Assembly: GCF_937893305.1 (NCBI RefSeq)
Contig: NZ_CALBGN010000019.1
Span: 1-64,000, forward strand
DNA from: an uncultured Helicobacter sp.
GTDB lineage: Bacteria; Campylobacterota; Campylobacteria; Campylobacterales; Helicobacteraceae
Direction: 5' to 3'
Length of the DNA: 64,000 nucleotides
Under the pieces are notes generated by a model. It was not told the origin of the DNA, searched no databases, and saw only the letters and a list, made by a program, of their open reading frames with translations. Positions 18,478-27,448 of the stretch are shown here, one piece after another. Within the stretch, counting starts at the first letter, position 1. The number at the start of each line of letters is the position of its first letter. The position numbers and the translations under genes were made by a program.

Positions 18478-19206
18478 CTAATCCCTATTAAAGCGTTTTA
18501 CAAATAGATAATATGTCGCGCGTATCGGACCAAAACACACATAAAGCGAGATAAATATTACAATCGTAAAAATAGGATAAATAAACAAAATTGCTAAAAA
18601 TAACATCAAAACTACAATAATTTTTCCAAAACTAAATTTCTTTAAATTTATTTTTTTAAAGCTAGGATAACGAATATTACTCACCATCAAAAGAGAAACA
18701 GCAAGACTTGCAATCATTAAAAATAGCAAAATATCATTAGAATAGTCTAAATGCATATGACTTAAATGAATCTCAAAAAGCAACCAACTAACAACAAACA
18801 CCGCAGCAGCAGGGATTGGAAGCCCAATAAAAACATTAGGTTCATTATTGTTTGTAGTAACATTAAAGCGCGCTAAACGGATTGCTCCAAAAACCACATA
18901 CAATCCAGCCACAACAACTCCAAATTTTCCATAATGAAACCCTGTATAAATAAACAAAATCATTGCTGGTGCCACACCAAAAGCCACAACATCTGCTAGC
19001 GAGTCAAACTCCACTCCAAACTTGCTTGTCGTCCCTGTTAGTCTTGCAACACGCCCATCTAAACCATCAAAGATTAAACACAAAATTACAAGCCAGCACG
19101 CAAGAGAAAAACGCCCCATAAACGCATAAGAAATTGCTAAAATTGCAAGATAAATGCTAGCACCTGTAAAAAGATTTGGCAGAATATAAAGCGGATCAAT
19201 GCGCAT
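18478..19206 (-). CDS. pssA: CDP-diacylglycerol-serine O-phosphatidyltransferase
   Basis: 242 residues with about eight membrane helices. It makes phosphatidylserine, precursor of phosphatidylethanolamine, in the inner membrane. The CDP-alcohol phosphotransferase signature is complete (DGRVARLTGTTSKFGVEFD followed by SLAD). It follows the Psd-like gene by 2 bases in the order ftsH, psd-like, pssA, the arrangement recalled from H. pylori. Confidence 0.95.
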   Translation of the reverse strand: MRIDPLYILPNLFTGASIYLAILAISYAFMGRFSLACWLVILCLIFDGLDGRVARLTGTTSKFGVEFDSLADVVAFGVAPAMILFIYTGFHYGKFGVVVAGLYVVFGAIRLARFNVTTNNNEPNVFIGLPIPAAAVFVVSWLLFEIHLSHMHLDYSNDILLFLMIASLAVSLLMVSNIRYPSFKKINLKKFSFGKIIVVLMLFLAILFIYPIFTIVIFISLYVCFGPIRATYYLFVKRFNRD

Positions 19207-19208
19207 TG

Positions 19209-19835
19209 CTATTCCTTAAAACTTGCAAGCAGCGTTTGCCCTGCATAAATCTTATCGCCAATATTTACCTTTAACTCCGAGTTCAATGGCATTACAAGCT
19301 CTGCATTCCCACTTAAAAAAAAGCCCAAACGCTCACCTAACTTAAAATCCAAATCCCAAAAATACAAAACAAGTTGCGAAAAATTCTTCGGATATAAAGT
19401 TAAATACAACCTCTTCTTGCTCTCATTATCACGCTTAAAGGCAATCTTCACGCGCTCTCCAATAATCTCATCTCCATTTTTGATTCCAATAACACGCTCT
19501 AATTCCACAGCCTCCCCAGCTCTACCAAGCCTAGCCAATGGCATTCTAAGCATTCCACAAAAGCAAATGGGCTTTTTAATACTTAAATGGATTCCATCTT
19601 CTTTATTTTGGATATTTTTAATCACACCATCTAAAGGTGCTAACACACAATCATCAGCAATATCTTCTGCAATGCGTTCTAAATTCCGATAAAAATATGC
19701 TATGCTTAAAACAACAATCAAAAAAACAAAAGCTAAAAAATCCCAATTCAACAACCAAGCAAACAAAAATGCAAGTAATGCAACCCCTAGAGGCTTCCAA
19801 CCTTCTTTTGCGATGAGTTCTGTGGTTGTTTTCAT
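19209..19835 (-). CDS. Phosphatidylserine decarboxylase-like protein lacking the Gly-Ser cleavage site
   Basis: 208 residues, matching the short Psd-related family often placed next to pssA. Two N-terminal hydrophobic segments (residues ~15-48) precede a beta-rich domain with VLAPLDGVIKNI and a C-terminal GDKIYAGQTLLASF. True enzymes self-cleave between Gly and Ser in a GS(T/R) motif near the end to form the pyruvoyl cofactor. The equivalent place here reads FLSGNAELVMP, so the order is Ser-Gly and the canonical pair is missing. Either the protein is not a self-cleaving decarboxylase or its chemistry differs. It lies 8 bases after ftsH and 2 before pssA. Confidence 0.8.
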   Translation of the reverse strand: MKTTTELIAKEGWKPLGVALLAFLFAWLLNWDFLAFVFLIVVLSIAYFYRNLERIAEDIADDCVLAPLDGVIKNIQNKEDGIHLSIKKPICFCGMLRMPLARLGRAGEAVELERVIGIKNGDEIIGERVKIAFKRDNESKKRLYLTLYPKNFSQLVLYFWDLDFKLGERLGFFLSGNAELVMPLNSELKVNIGDKIYAGQTLLASFKE

Positions 19836-19843
19836 ATTGCCCC

Positions 19844-21775
19844 TTATGCTTCTTCTTTTTCTTCTACAACAAGGCGTGATTCCATATTATTTGCCACTTC
19901 ATATTCCCTAATAATTTCACGCACTTTTTCACCATCAATATTTTCTTTTTCAAATAATTCTTTAACAATATTCTCAATGGCTTCCCTATAAGTTTCTAAT
20001 GAAGATTTAACTGCTTCAAAGCGTTCATTTAAAACCGCTTTGATATGTGTATCCATTTTTTGCGCCATTTCTTCGCTATATTCTCTAGTGCTACTTAAGC
20101 CACCATTTAAAAACACATTGCGCTGCTTTTCAAGCACCATTAATCCCGCAACTTCAGTCATTCCATAATAACTTACCATTGCTTTAATAATATCTGTCGC
20201 ACGCTCTAAATCGTTGCTAGCTCCTGTTGAAATTTCTCCTAAAAACACTGCTTCAGCAGCTCTTCCACCAAGCAAAACATCAACTTCTGCTAAGAGTTCG
20301 TGTTTCTGCATTAGATATTTATTTTCTTCTGGAGCATTAAGCGTATAACCAAGTGCTGCAAGTCCGCGTGGGATAATAGAAACTTTAGTAACTTTCTTTG
20401 CTCCCTTTGTAATTTCTGCAATCAATGCGTGTCCGCTCTCGTGGTAAGCAACGATTTTCTTCTCTTTTGGAGAGATTCTACGCGATTTTTTTTCCAATCC
20501 TGCAATCCCTCTCTCAACTGCTTCTAAAAAGTCGCTTTGCTCCACTTCTTTTTTATTATTACGCCCAGCAAGCAATGCCGCTTCATTAACAATATTTGCC
20601 AAATCTGCACCTGCAAGTCCCGCCGTTAGTTTTGCTACCTCAAACAAATCTACATTGCGTGCTAATTTAATCTTTTTAATATGCACTTTTAAAATCTCAA
20701 CACGCCCTTCAAAATCTGGCTTATCCACTAGCACTTGTCTATCAAATCTTCCCGGTCTTAAAAGGGCTGGATCAAGAACTTCAGGACGATTTGTCGCTGC
20801 AAGAACGATGACAGGAGAGGCATCAGAGCTAAATCCATCCATTTCTGCCAAAAGCTGATTAAGCGTTTGTTCTCTTTCGTCATTTCCGCTTATCATTCCT
20901 CCTGCTGCACGGCTTTTTCCAATAGCGTCAATCTCATCAATAAAAATAATGCTTGGAGCTTCTTTTTTTGCATTTTCAAACAAATCTCGCACACGACTAG
21001 CACCAACCCCAACAAACATCTCAATAAAGCTACTTCCACTTACAGAAAAAAACGGCACATTTGCTTCTCCTGCAACTGCTTTTGCTAAAAGTGTTTTTCC
21101 AGTTCCCGGAGGTCCTACTAAAAGCACACCTTTTGGAATTTTAGCTCCTAAAGTTGCATAACGATCAGGATTTTTTAAGAAATCCACCACTTCTACAACC
21201 TCATCTTTTGCTTCTGCATTTCCTGCCATATCTTCAAATTTCACATTTGGCTTTTCTGCATTTACAAGTTTTTTAGAGCTGCCAATCCCTAGGATTCCAC
21301 TCCCCATATTTTTTTGCATACGATTTGCTAAAAACATCCAAATTGCAAAGAAAATGAACACTGGCAACACCCAACCAAAAAGCATATCACTTAGCCAATT
21401 ATTCTCACTATAACCTGTGTATTCTACACCTTTTTCATCAAGCAAAGGGATTAATGTATTATCAGGATTGACGCGCTGGGCATTGTAGATAATCTTGCTC
21501 CCACCATTTTCAGAGGTTGCTTTGATATTTGTTTGTCCAATTGCAACAAAATCCACTTGTTTATTCTCAATGAGCTTTTTAAGCTCATAATAATTAATCG
21601 TTCTTGTTGTGCTTGCTCCACTTAGTTTGCTAACTTCTCCACTAGGAGACATCATCTTAAATGCCACAATTGCAATAATTGCAAAAATCACAAAAACCAT
21701 TAATGGATTTTGATTAAAAAATCCATTTGGTTTTTGATCTTTGGGATTTTGATTATTATTGTTCGGGTTTTGCAT
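19844..21775 (-). CDS. ftsH: ATP-dependent zinc metalloprotease FtsH
   Basis: 643 residues. Two N-terminal membrane helices flank a periplasmic domain. The AAA module has Walker A GPPGTGKT (~221-228), Walker B IIFIDEIDAIG and the second region of homology ATNRPEVLDPALLRPGRFDR. The zinc site AYHESGHALIAE is near 443, with the third ligand region GGRAAEAVFLGEISTGASND. It degrades membrane and regulatory proteins. The N-terminus is Asn/Gln-rich. Preceded by prmA (10 bases) and followed by the Psd-like gene, in conserved Helicobacter order. Confidence 0.98.
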   Translation of the reverse strand: MQNPNNNNQNPKDQKPNGFFNQNPLMVFVIFAIIAIVAFKMMSPSGEVSKLSGASTTRTINYYELKKLIENKQVDFVAIGQTNIKATSENGGSKIIYNAQRVNPDNTLIPLLDEKGVEYTGYSENNWLSDMLFGWVLPVFIFFAIWMFLANRMQKNMGSGILGIGSSKKLVNAEKPNVKFEDMAGNAEAKDEVVEVVDFLKNPDRYATLGAKIPKGVLLVGPPGTGKTLLAKAVAGEANVPFFSVSGSSFIEMFVGVGASRVRDLFENAKKEAPSIIFIDEIDAIGKSRAAGGMISGNDEREQTLNQLLAEMDGFSSDASPVIVLAATNRPEVLDPALLRPGRFDRQVLVDKPDFEGRVEILKVHIKKIKLARNVDLFEVAKLTAGLAGADLANIVNEAALLAGRNNKKEVEQSDFLEAVERGIAGLEKKSRRISPKEKKIVAYHESGHALIAEITKGAKKVTKVSIIPRGLAALGYTLNAPEENKYLMQKHELLAEVDVLLGGRAAEAVFLGEISTGASNDLERATDIIKAMVSYYGMTEVAGLMVLEKQRNVFLNGGLSSTREYSEEMAQKMDTHIKAVLNERFEAVKSSLETYREAIENIVKELFEKENIDGEKVREIIREYEVANNMESRLVVEEKEEA

Positions 21776-21785
21776 TTATATCCTT

Positions 21786-22622
21786 TTATTTTTGTAACAC
21801 TAAAGTTGCCCACTCTGCATTAACTTCTTGTGAGATAATTTTAAAATCTTTGAATTTAGCAAGAACTTTTGGAAGATATTTCTCTAAAATTCCTGATAAA
21901 ATCAAATAACCTTTTATTTTTACAAAATCCTGCAAAGGAAGTGCCACGATAATATCAGCTAAAAGATTTGCCACAACAATATCAAAGGATTCTCTGTTTT
22001 GTGTAATCATATCTAAAGAACCTAAAAAAACTTGATCTAATACAATAGCATTGTTTTGCATATTTTCTTTTGTAGAATCCACTGCTATTTCATCAGTATC
22101 ACACGCCCATACAATCGCACCACTTTTTTTTGCACAAATGCCTAAAATGCCACTTCCACAACCAACATCTAAAACCTTTTTGTGATGAAGATCTAATGCG
22201 TCTAGTGCTTTTAAACAGCCAAAAGTGCTTGCGTGATGCCCACTTCCAAAGGCAAGTGCTGGATCTATCACAACATTAATCTTATCAGCCTTTTTTGCAT
22301 ACCAAGAAGGATAAATATAGTATTTTCCGCACTCAATAGGAGTGATGGAAGCGCGATATTTAGCAATCCAATCCTCATTTGCGCAAACACTCATATCTAT
22401 TTCTAGCCTAACTGCTTCTCCAAAGATTTTTTCTATCTTTTTAGCATAGGCATTTAACTGCGCTTTTAAAGATTCTACCTCTTCCTTAGATTTTTCAGTG
22501 CGAATAAGGAATCCATTTTCAATCTCTTCAATTGCCTCTTTGGTAATCTCTAGTGCTTTATCTTGTAGTAACCACAAATAATTATTAGCCTTAATGCTTA
22601 GGCAATGATAATAAGATTCCAT
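21786..22622 (-). CDS. prmA: Ribosomal protein L11 methyltransferase
   Basis: 278 residues. It methylates ribosomal protein L11 using SAM. The core has the PrmA pattern PALAFGSGHHASTFGCL, then SAM motif I VLDVGCGSGILGICA, and the post-motif VVANLLADIIVALP (N-L-L in place of the common NPPY type). rplK, its substrate gene, is also in this window. It starts 3 bases after cheY and ends 10 before ftsH. Confidence 0.95.
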   Translation of the reverse strand: MESYYHCLSIKANNYLWLLQDKALEITKEAIEEIENGFLIRTEKSKEEVESLKAQLNAYAKKIEKIFGEAVRLEIDMSVCANEDWIAKYRASITPIECGKYYIYPSWYAKKADKINVVIDPALAFGSGHHASTFGCLKALDALDLHHKKVLDVGCGSGILGICAKKSGAIVWACDTDEIAVDSTKENMQNNAIVLDQVFLGSLDMITQNRESFDIVVANLLADIIVALPLQDFVKIKGYLILSGILEKYLPKVLAKFKDFKIISQEVNAEWATLVLQK

Positions 22623-22625
22623 CTT

Positions 22626-23000
22626 TTAGTCATTTACACCTAGAACGACTTCTAATTTTTCTTTTAAAACTTGTGGCGTGAAAGGCTTTACAATATAGTT
22701 ATTTACACCAGCCTTTAATGCAGTGATTACTTCTGCTTTTCCACCTTCTGTTGTAACCATAATAATGGGAATATCTTTAAAGCGTTCATCTGCACGCACT
22801 TTTTTAACCAAATCTAAACCATTCATTTCAGGCATATTCCAATCCGTAATGAGAACTTTAACATCAGGATTAGAGTTCATTTTCTCCCAGCCCTCAACAC
22901 CATTTTCGCCTTCTAAAATATCATTATAACCAAGTCTTGCTAAGGTATTTTTGATAATTCTACGCATTGTAGAACTATCATCAACAACAACCATTTTCAA
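22626..23000 (-). CDS. cheY: Chemotaxis response regulator CheY
   Basis: 124 residues, one receiver domain. Acidic pocket D7, D8, phospho-acceptor D53 (VLITDWNMPEMNG), Thr in VTTEGGK near 84 and Lys in VKPFTP near 106 are all present. Phosphorylated CheY binds the flagellar switch. The TTG at 23000 follows AAGGAG by five bases and gives MKMVVVDDSS, matching the usual MK-x-x-VVDDSS start, so TTG is preferred over the ATG two codons later. It leads the cheY-prmA-ftsH unit. Confidence 0.97.
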   Translation of the reverse strand: MKMVVVDDSSTMRRIIKNTLARLGYNDILEGENGVEGWEKMNSNPDVKVLITDWNMPEMNGLDLVKKVRADERFKDIPIIMVTTEGGKAEVITALKAGVNNYIVKPFTPQVLKEKLEVVLGVND

Positions 23001-23109
23001 AGCTAACTCCTTTAAAAATTAAAATTTCTAATTAGAAAAATTAACGGAGCATATTAACATAATTTCTTATAAGAAAAAATAAAATTCTAAAGTTTTATGC
23101 GATTTACGC

Positions 23110-23823
23110 TTATGTATCTCCAAATTTTTCAAAAACTTCTCTTAAATCAATTTTTCCCTCATAAAACGCTTTTCCTACAATCACACCATCAATTTTAGCA
23201 TTTTTTAACTCCCTAAAATCCTCTAAGCTTGATAACCCCCCGCTAGCAATTGTAAAAAGATTGCTTTTTTGCTGAATTGTTTTTGTAAAATCTATATTCA
23301 CACCATTTAGCATTCCATCACGCGCAATATCTGTGCAGATAATTGCCTTGATTTTACTACCTTTAAAAATCTCTGCAAACTCCCAAGCTAGTGTGCTTCC
23401 GCTTTTAGCCCAACCTTCTGTTGCAACCTTGCCATCTTTTGCATCAATCCCAACTACCACTGCATATTTTTCTGCCATTTTAAGAACAAACTCTGGATTT
23501 TTAAGCGCAATAGAACCCAAAATCACGCGCTCTACACCTATATCGCAATAACTTTTAATAATCTCTTCATTGCGGATTCCACCGCCAACTTCAATTTTAA
23601 GCTTGGATTCTTTGCAAATTCTTTCAATAATCTTACGATTTTTAGGCTCTCCTGCAAAAGCACCATCTAAATCCACAATATGCAAATATTTAGCACCTAA
23701 ATCTTCAAAATGTCTTGCAAAATCTAAAGGATTATTTGCGTAAATTTTTGCGCTTTCCATCTCCCCTTGACTAAGACGCACAGCACAACCTTCTTTTAAA
23801 TCAATTGCTGGAATAATCTGCAC
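23110..23823 (-). CDS. hisA: HisA, phosphoribosylformimino-AICAR ribotide isomerase
   Basis: 237 residues. Histidine synthesis, the ProFAR isomerase step. The (beta/alpha)8 barrel has the catalytic aspartates in IIPAIDLKEGCAVRL and CTDIARDGMLNGVN, and phosphate-binding EVGGGIR and ASGGLSS. It sits 10 bases downstream of hisH on the same strand. hisF and other his genes are not in the window. H. pylori is known to lack histidine synthesis. Confidence 0.96.
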   Translation of the reverse strand: MQIIPAIDLKEGCAVRLSQGEMESAKIYANNPLDFARHFEDLGAKYLHIVDLDGAFAGEPKNRKIIERICKESKLKIEVGGGIRNEEIIKSYCDIGVERVILGSIALKNPEFVLKMAEKYAVVVGIDAKDGKVATEGWAKSGSTLAWEFAEIFKGSKIKAIICTDIARDGMLNGVNIDFTKTIQQKSNLFTIASGGLSSLEDFRELKNAKIDGVIVGKAFYEGKIDLREVFEKFGDT

Positions 23824-23833
23824 AATCTCCCCC

Positions 23834-24430
23834 TTATAAGTTTATAAAATTTTTCAAAATCAAAAGCCCAATATTATGTGATTTTTCTGGGTGTGGCTGG
23901 ATTCCAAAAATATTCTCTTTTTGAACAATAGAAGCAAAATCCACTCCATAATTGCTAACACCAACTGCATTTTCTAAATTTTTAACATAAAAACTATGCA
24001 CAAAATACAAATAAAAGTTGGAATCCAAATGTTTTAACAAATCCGATTCTAACCTTTTACACACAAGATTCCACCCAATATGTGGAATCTTTTTTTCACC
24101 AGAATCAAACTTCACTACTTCACCTTTTAATAATCCAAGCCCAAAGTGTTCGCCAAACTCATAACTCTTTTCAAAAAGCAGTTGCATTCCAAGACAAATT
24201 CCAAGTAATGGTTTGCCACTCTTTGCAAATTCTATCAAGGCTTCTTGCATACCAGAAGTGCGCAAATGCTCCATTGCATCACCAAATGCACCAACTCCGG
24301 GTAAAATCAAACGATCATAATTTTTAAGATTTTGCGGATCTTCTTCAATTTGTACTTTTTCTCCAAGCTTCACAATCGCATTTTGCACACTTGCAAGATT
24401 ACCCACTTGATAATTTACAATCCCTAGCAT
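23834..24430 (-). CDS. hisH: HisH, glutaminase subunit of imidazole glycerol phosphate synthase
   Basis: 198 residues of the class I glutamine amidotransferase family. It releases ammonia from glutamine for HisF. The nucleophile elbow is GICLGMQLLF, and the His-Glu pair is in QPHPEKSH near the C-terminus. LPGVGAFGDAM is also typical of HisH. It abuts the PDC-sensor gene upstream (no gap) and hisA downstream (10 bases), implying one transcript. Confidence 0.96.
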   Translation of the reverse strand: MLGIVNYQVGNLASVQNAIVKLGEKVQIEEDPQNLKNYDRLILPGVGAFGDAMEHLRTSGMQEALIEFAKSGKPLLGICLGMQLLFEKSYEFGEHFGLGLLKGEVVKFDSGEKKIPHIGWNLVCKRLESDLLKHLDSNFYLYFVHSFYVKNLENAVGVSNYGVDFASIVQKENIFGIQPHPEKSHNIGLLILKNFINL

Positions 24431-25336
24431 TTAATCTCTTTTAAACTTTGCTGTAAAACGCATATAAACCGCAAGTCCAATAAGCAAGCAAGTTACAGCA
24501 CCAATTAAATACACCGCATAAATCAATTTTTCAGGTTCAATAATAGTAAATTTAAACACAAGCATTAACGCTTCAATAGCAAGTGCTATTACAATAGAGC
24601 CCAAAAAGCGTGTCATTGTCTTATGCACCATTTTAGAATCCTGTGATTTTTGTCGCCCCAATACCTCTTCTTCAAAAATCGCGCGCACCAAGTCAAAAAT
24701 CGCCAATGAGAGCGTGATTAAAATTGTCGCCTCAAACACATCTTTAATATCTAAACGATTGAAGCGCAATAAGCCTTCCCACATACTAATTCCACCCTTT
24801 ACTAAAAGCAAGGCACTCACTAAAAACAAGGCTGAAGACATCACAAAATACACACTCTTTCCAAAACCAGAAAAGAATCCAAAAAGCGGTGCTGGACGCA
24901 CAAGGAGAGAAGTTTGCTCTAAGGGGATATCCATACACACAACATACACTAGCTTGCCCTTATCATTATAAAGTGGATAAGACACGGTTACAACAAGATT
25001 CCCACTAGCAAGAGAGGGATAAGGATCTGTTAAAATACATTTTTTTTCTTTCACAGCGCGATAAAAATAAGCGCGCTCATTGTGATTTTCTCCCTTTTTA
25101 CACTCTAAAGTAGAATCCCTTGTAATCCCATCTAACACTAAAGTTCCACTTGCATCAAGGACATATAAAAGTTCAAAAATCCCAACTTCGTGTTCAATCT
25201 TATGCAATCCATCAATAATTTTATTTAATTCAATATGTGGAAGATTGTTTTTGATATTCCGTTGCAGTAAAAAACACAAATACGCTCTAATCTCATAGCG
25301 CATTTCGCTAAATTGCAAAATCTCTTTTGAAAGCAT
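24431..25336 (-). CDS. PDC-sensor-like membrane protein
   Basis: 301 residues. The first ~155 form a PDC/Cache-like sensor domain: LLYVLDASGTLVLDG, ERAYFYRAVKEKKCIL, DPYPSLASG and VTVSYPLYNDKGKLVYVV. The remaining ~150 hold about four membrane helices, the pair around ATILITLSLAIFDLVRAIF recalling PsiE-like proteins. There is no methyl-accepting, kinase or GGDEF output domain. The domain comes before the membrane part and has no preceding helix or signal peptide, so its side of the membrane is unclear. It lies between an exonuclease gene and hisH with gaps of 8 and 0 bases. Role unknown. Confidence 0.7.
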   Translation of the reverse strand: MLSKEILQFSEMRYEIRAYLCFLLQRNIKNNLPHIELNKIIDGLHKIEHEVGIFELLYVLDASGTLVLDGITRDSTLECKKGENHNERAYFYRAVKEKKCILTDPYPSLASGNLVVTVSYPLYNDKGKLVYVVCMDIPLEQTSLLVRPAPLFGFFSGFGKSVYFVMSSALFLVSALLLVKGGISMWEGLLRFNRLDIKDVFEATILITLSLAIFDLVRAIFEEEVLGRQKSQDSKMVHKTMTRFLGSIVIALAIEALMLVFKFTIIEPEKLIYAVYLIGAVTCLLIGLAVYMRFTAKFKRD

Positions 25337-25344
25337 TGTTCTCC

Positions 25345-26184
25345 TTATTTTAATTGTGCGCTAATTGTATCAAAAAATATAGGACAATAATCTTTGTCTT
25401 TTGTGTTTGGATCTTTTGTAAGCTTATCACCCCATTCCTTTAAAATCGTCAGATATTCTTCATTGCTCAAATTTCCCTTTAAAAGCTCATAATTTAAATA
25501 CAGCCCATAAGTATTTAGCACATCACTTTGGCAGTAGGTGTCAATTTTATCTAATTCTCCTGCATAATACATCTCAAGCACCATATCACCACTTGTATCG
25601 TATTTTCCCGGAAAGCCCACTAAATTTGCCAACACATCTAATTTTAGATTCCGCACTGCACCATAATTCCCTAGTGCTTCTAGTAAATCTAAATGGAATC
25701 TTTCACAATATCTTTGGCGATAATTTTCCCATTTGCTTTTATTAAATTCCGAATTATTTTCTTCAAAATACGCATTAGCACTTAAGCGATATTTCATCGC
25801 ACGCAACAGTAACATTGGCATATCAAAACCGCGTCCATTATAGCTTACAAGCTTTGGCTGTTTGTTATTAAGATAGTCTAAAAAAGCTTGAATTAAACTT
25901 TTTTCTCGCTCTTCTTTAGAGTTGCCAACTGGCTTAAAATTTCCAACTTTAATAAACTTACCATACTCATCACAAAACACTGCTGCAATGCTTACAACTT
26001 GATGATAACACACAGGCAAAAACTCGCTCCCACTCTGCTCTTTTTGAATCTCCATTGCCATCTTACTAAGCTCTAAATCACTACATTGTTCAATTGAAAC
26101 TTCACGCTCAATAAATGCCTGATTAAAGCCTTTTTTAAGCAGCTCTACATCTAAAATTGTTTCACAATCAAACACCATCACCAA
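25345..26184 (-). CDS. DEDD-family 3'-5' exonuclease (PolB-exonuclease-like)
   Basis: 279 residues. An RNase H-like DEDDy exonuclease: ExoI motif MVFDCET (Asp and Glu), ExoII in LVSYNGRGFDMPML, and ExoIII YCQSDVLNTYGLY with the Tyr-x3-Asp spacing. It lacks a polymerase domain and so resembles the stand-alone PolB-exonuclease-like group. Probably trims DNA or RNA 3' ends. AAGGAG lies before clustered TTG, GTG and ATG starts (26184-26176); the first is used here. It is the first gene of the run leading to hisA. Confidence 0.85.
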   Translation of the reverse strand: MVMVFDCETILDVELLKKGFNQAFIEREVSIEQCSDLELSKMAMEIQKEQSGSEFLPVCYHQVVSIAAVFCDEYGKFIKVGNFKPVGNSKEEREKSLIQAFLDYLNNKQPKLVSYNGRGFDMPMLLLRAMKYRLSANAYFEENNSEFNKSKWENYRQRYCERFHLDLLEALGNYGAVRNLKLDVLANLVGFPGKYDTSGDMVLEMYYAGELDKIDTYCQSDVLNTYGLYLNYELLKGNLSNEEYLTILKEWGDKLTKDPNTKDKDYCPIFFDTISAQLK

Positions 26185-26263
26185 AGTGCACTCCTTAAAA
26201 TTTTTCGTATTTTAAAGTAATTTTAGTTAGAATCCAAGAAGTTTTACAAAATAAAGGGTAGCT

Positions 26264-27046
26264 ATGTTACTTGGAGTAAATATTGATCATATTGCAACTT
26301 TACGCGAAGCAAGAAAAATCAACGACCCCGACCCACTTGAAGCAGTATTTATAGCAAAAAGAGCGGGTGCTGATCAAATTACTTTACATTTGCGTGAAGA
26401 TCGCCGCCATATCCACGATGATGATGTGCTAAAAATCCGCAACTCTTCTGCTCTTCCTTTAAATATTGAATGCTCCATTAATCCAGATATTCTTGATTAT
26501 CTTTTAAAAATCTCTCCCCATCGTATTACACTTGTGCCAGAGAATCGCCAAGAAGTAACAACAGAAGGCGGACTTGATGTTGTGGCAAATTTTGAAAGAA
26601 TTTCTGAAATTACACGCACTTTTAAAAAGCATTGCATAGAAGTTTCTTTATTTATTGATACACAAATTGATCAAATTTGCGCCGCAAAAGAAGTTGGCGC
26701 GCAAATGATAGAGCTTCACACAGGCACTTATGCAAATTTACATTTGATGTTAAATTCTAATCTTCCTCACACACATCACACCATAGAATCACTAAGAATT
26801 CCAAGATCTGAACTTAAAACGCTCTTTTTAGATTCCATCTCTAGCTTATGTGATGGCGCAAAAGAAGCGAAATGGCTAGGACTTGAAGTTGCAGCAGGAC
26901 ACGGATTAAACTATCATAATCTCACACCGATTTTACAAATCCCAGAAATCATTGAATTAAACATTGGACAAAGTATTATTGCTCGCTCCATATTCACAGG
27001 CTTAGAATCCGCCATTAAAGAAATGGCACGATTGATAAAAGACTAA
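26264..27046 (+). CDS. pdxJ: Pyridoxine 5'-phosphate synthase
   Basis: 260 residues. It condenses 1-deoxyxylulose 5-phosphate with aminoacetone 3-phosphate to pyridoxine 5'-phosphate. The start MLLGVNIDHIATLREAR is diagnostic. The barrel also shows LHLREDRRHI, NIECSI, VPENRQEVTTEGGLD and AAGHGLNY. It is divergent from the exonuclease gene with a 79-base shared promoter region. The dgkA reading frame starts 44 bases downstream. Confidence 0.97.
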   Translation: MLLGVNIDHIATLREARKINDPDPLEAVFIAKRAGADQITLHLREDRRHIHDDDVLKIRNSSALPLNIECSINPDILDYLLKISPHRITLVPENRQEVTTEGGLDVVANFERISEITRTFKKHCIEVSLFIDTQIDQICAAKEVGAQMIELHTGTYANLHLMLNSNLPHTHHTIESLRIPRSELKTLFLDSISSLCDGAKEAKWLGLEVAAGHGLNYHNLTPILQIPEIIELNIGQSIIARSIFTGLESAIKEMARLIKD

Positions 27047-27090
27047 GATTTACCAATAATAATGTTTCAATTCATAATAAAAGGAAAACT

Positions 27091-27448
27091 TTGAAGCCTA
27101 AATATAATTTTTTCAAAAATACATCTTATGCATTAGTTGGGATCAGATTCTTATTTAGAGAAACTGCTTTTAAAATAGAAATTTGTATCATTTTTCCCTG
27201 TTTAATTCTTAGTTTTTTTCTTCCTATTACTTTTGTAGAACACTTATTGCTTGTTAGTGCTTTGTTTTTAATTCTCATTATAGAAGCCATTAATACAAGT
27301 ATTGAAGCTTGCATTGATTTAGTCACAACAAAATGGCAAGAACAAGCTAAAATCGCTAAAGACTGCGCTTCTAGTGCCGCATTTTAGTATATTTTTAGCA
27401 ACAACCATTTGGCTAACTATCCTTATTGGAATCTTTAGAATTTTTTAA
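27091..27448 (+). pseudogene. dgkA: Diacylglycerol kinase, frameshifted before its last helix
   Basis: The frame opens at TTG 27091 after AAGGAAAA and stops at 27387, giving 98 residues with two membrane helices and the catalytic EAINTSIEACIDLVTTKW and AKDCASSAA. Family members are ~118-122 residues with a third helix. Removing one T from the T4 run at 27382-27385 continues the protein as FSIFLATTIWLTILIGIFRIF to a TAA at 27446-27448, total 118 residues. So a single-base insertion (real or a sequencing error) cuts off helix 3. The enzyme recycles diacylglycerol to phosphatidic acid and needs all three helices for its trimer. The restored 3' end overlaps dapF by 4 bases. Confidence 0.85.
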
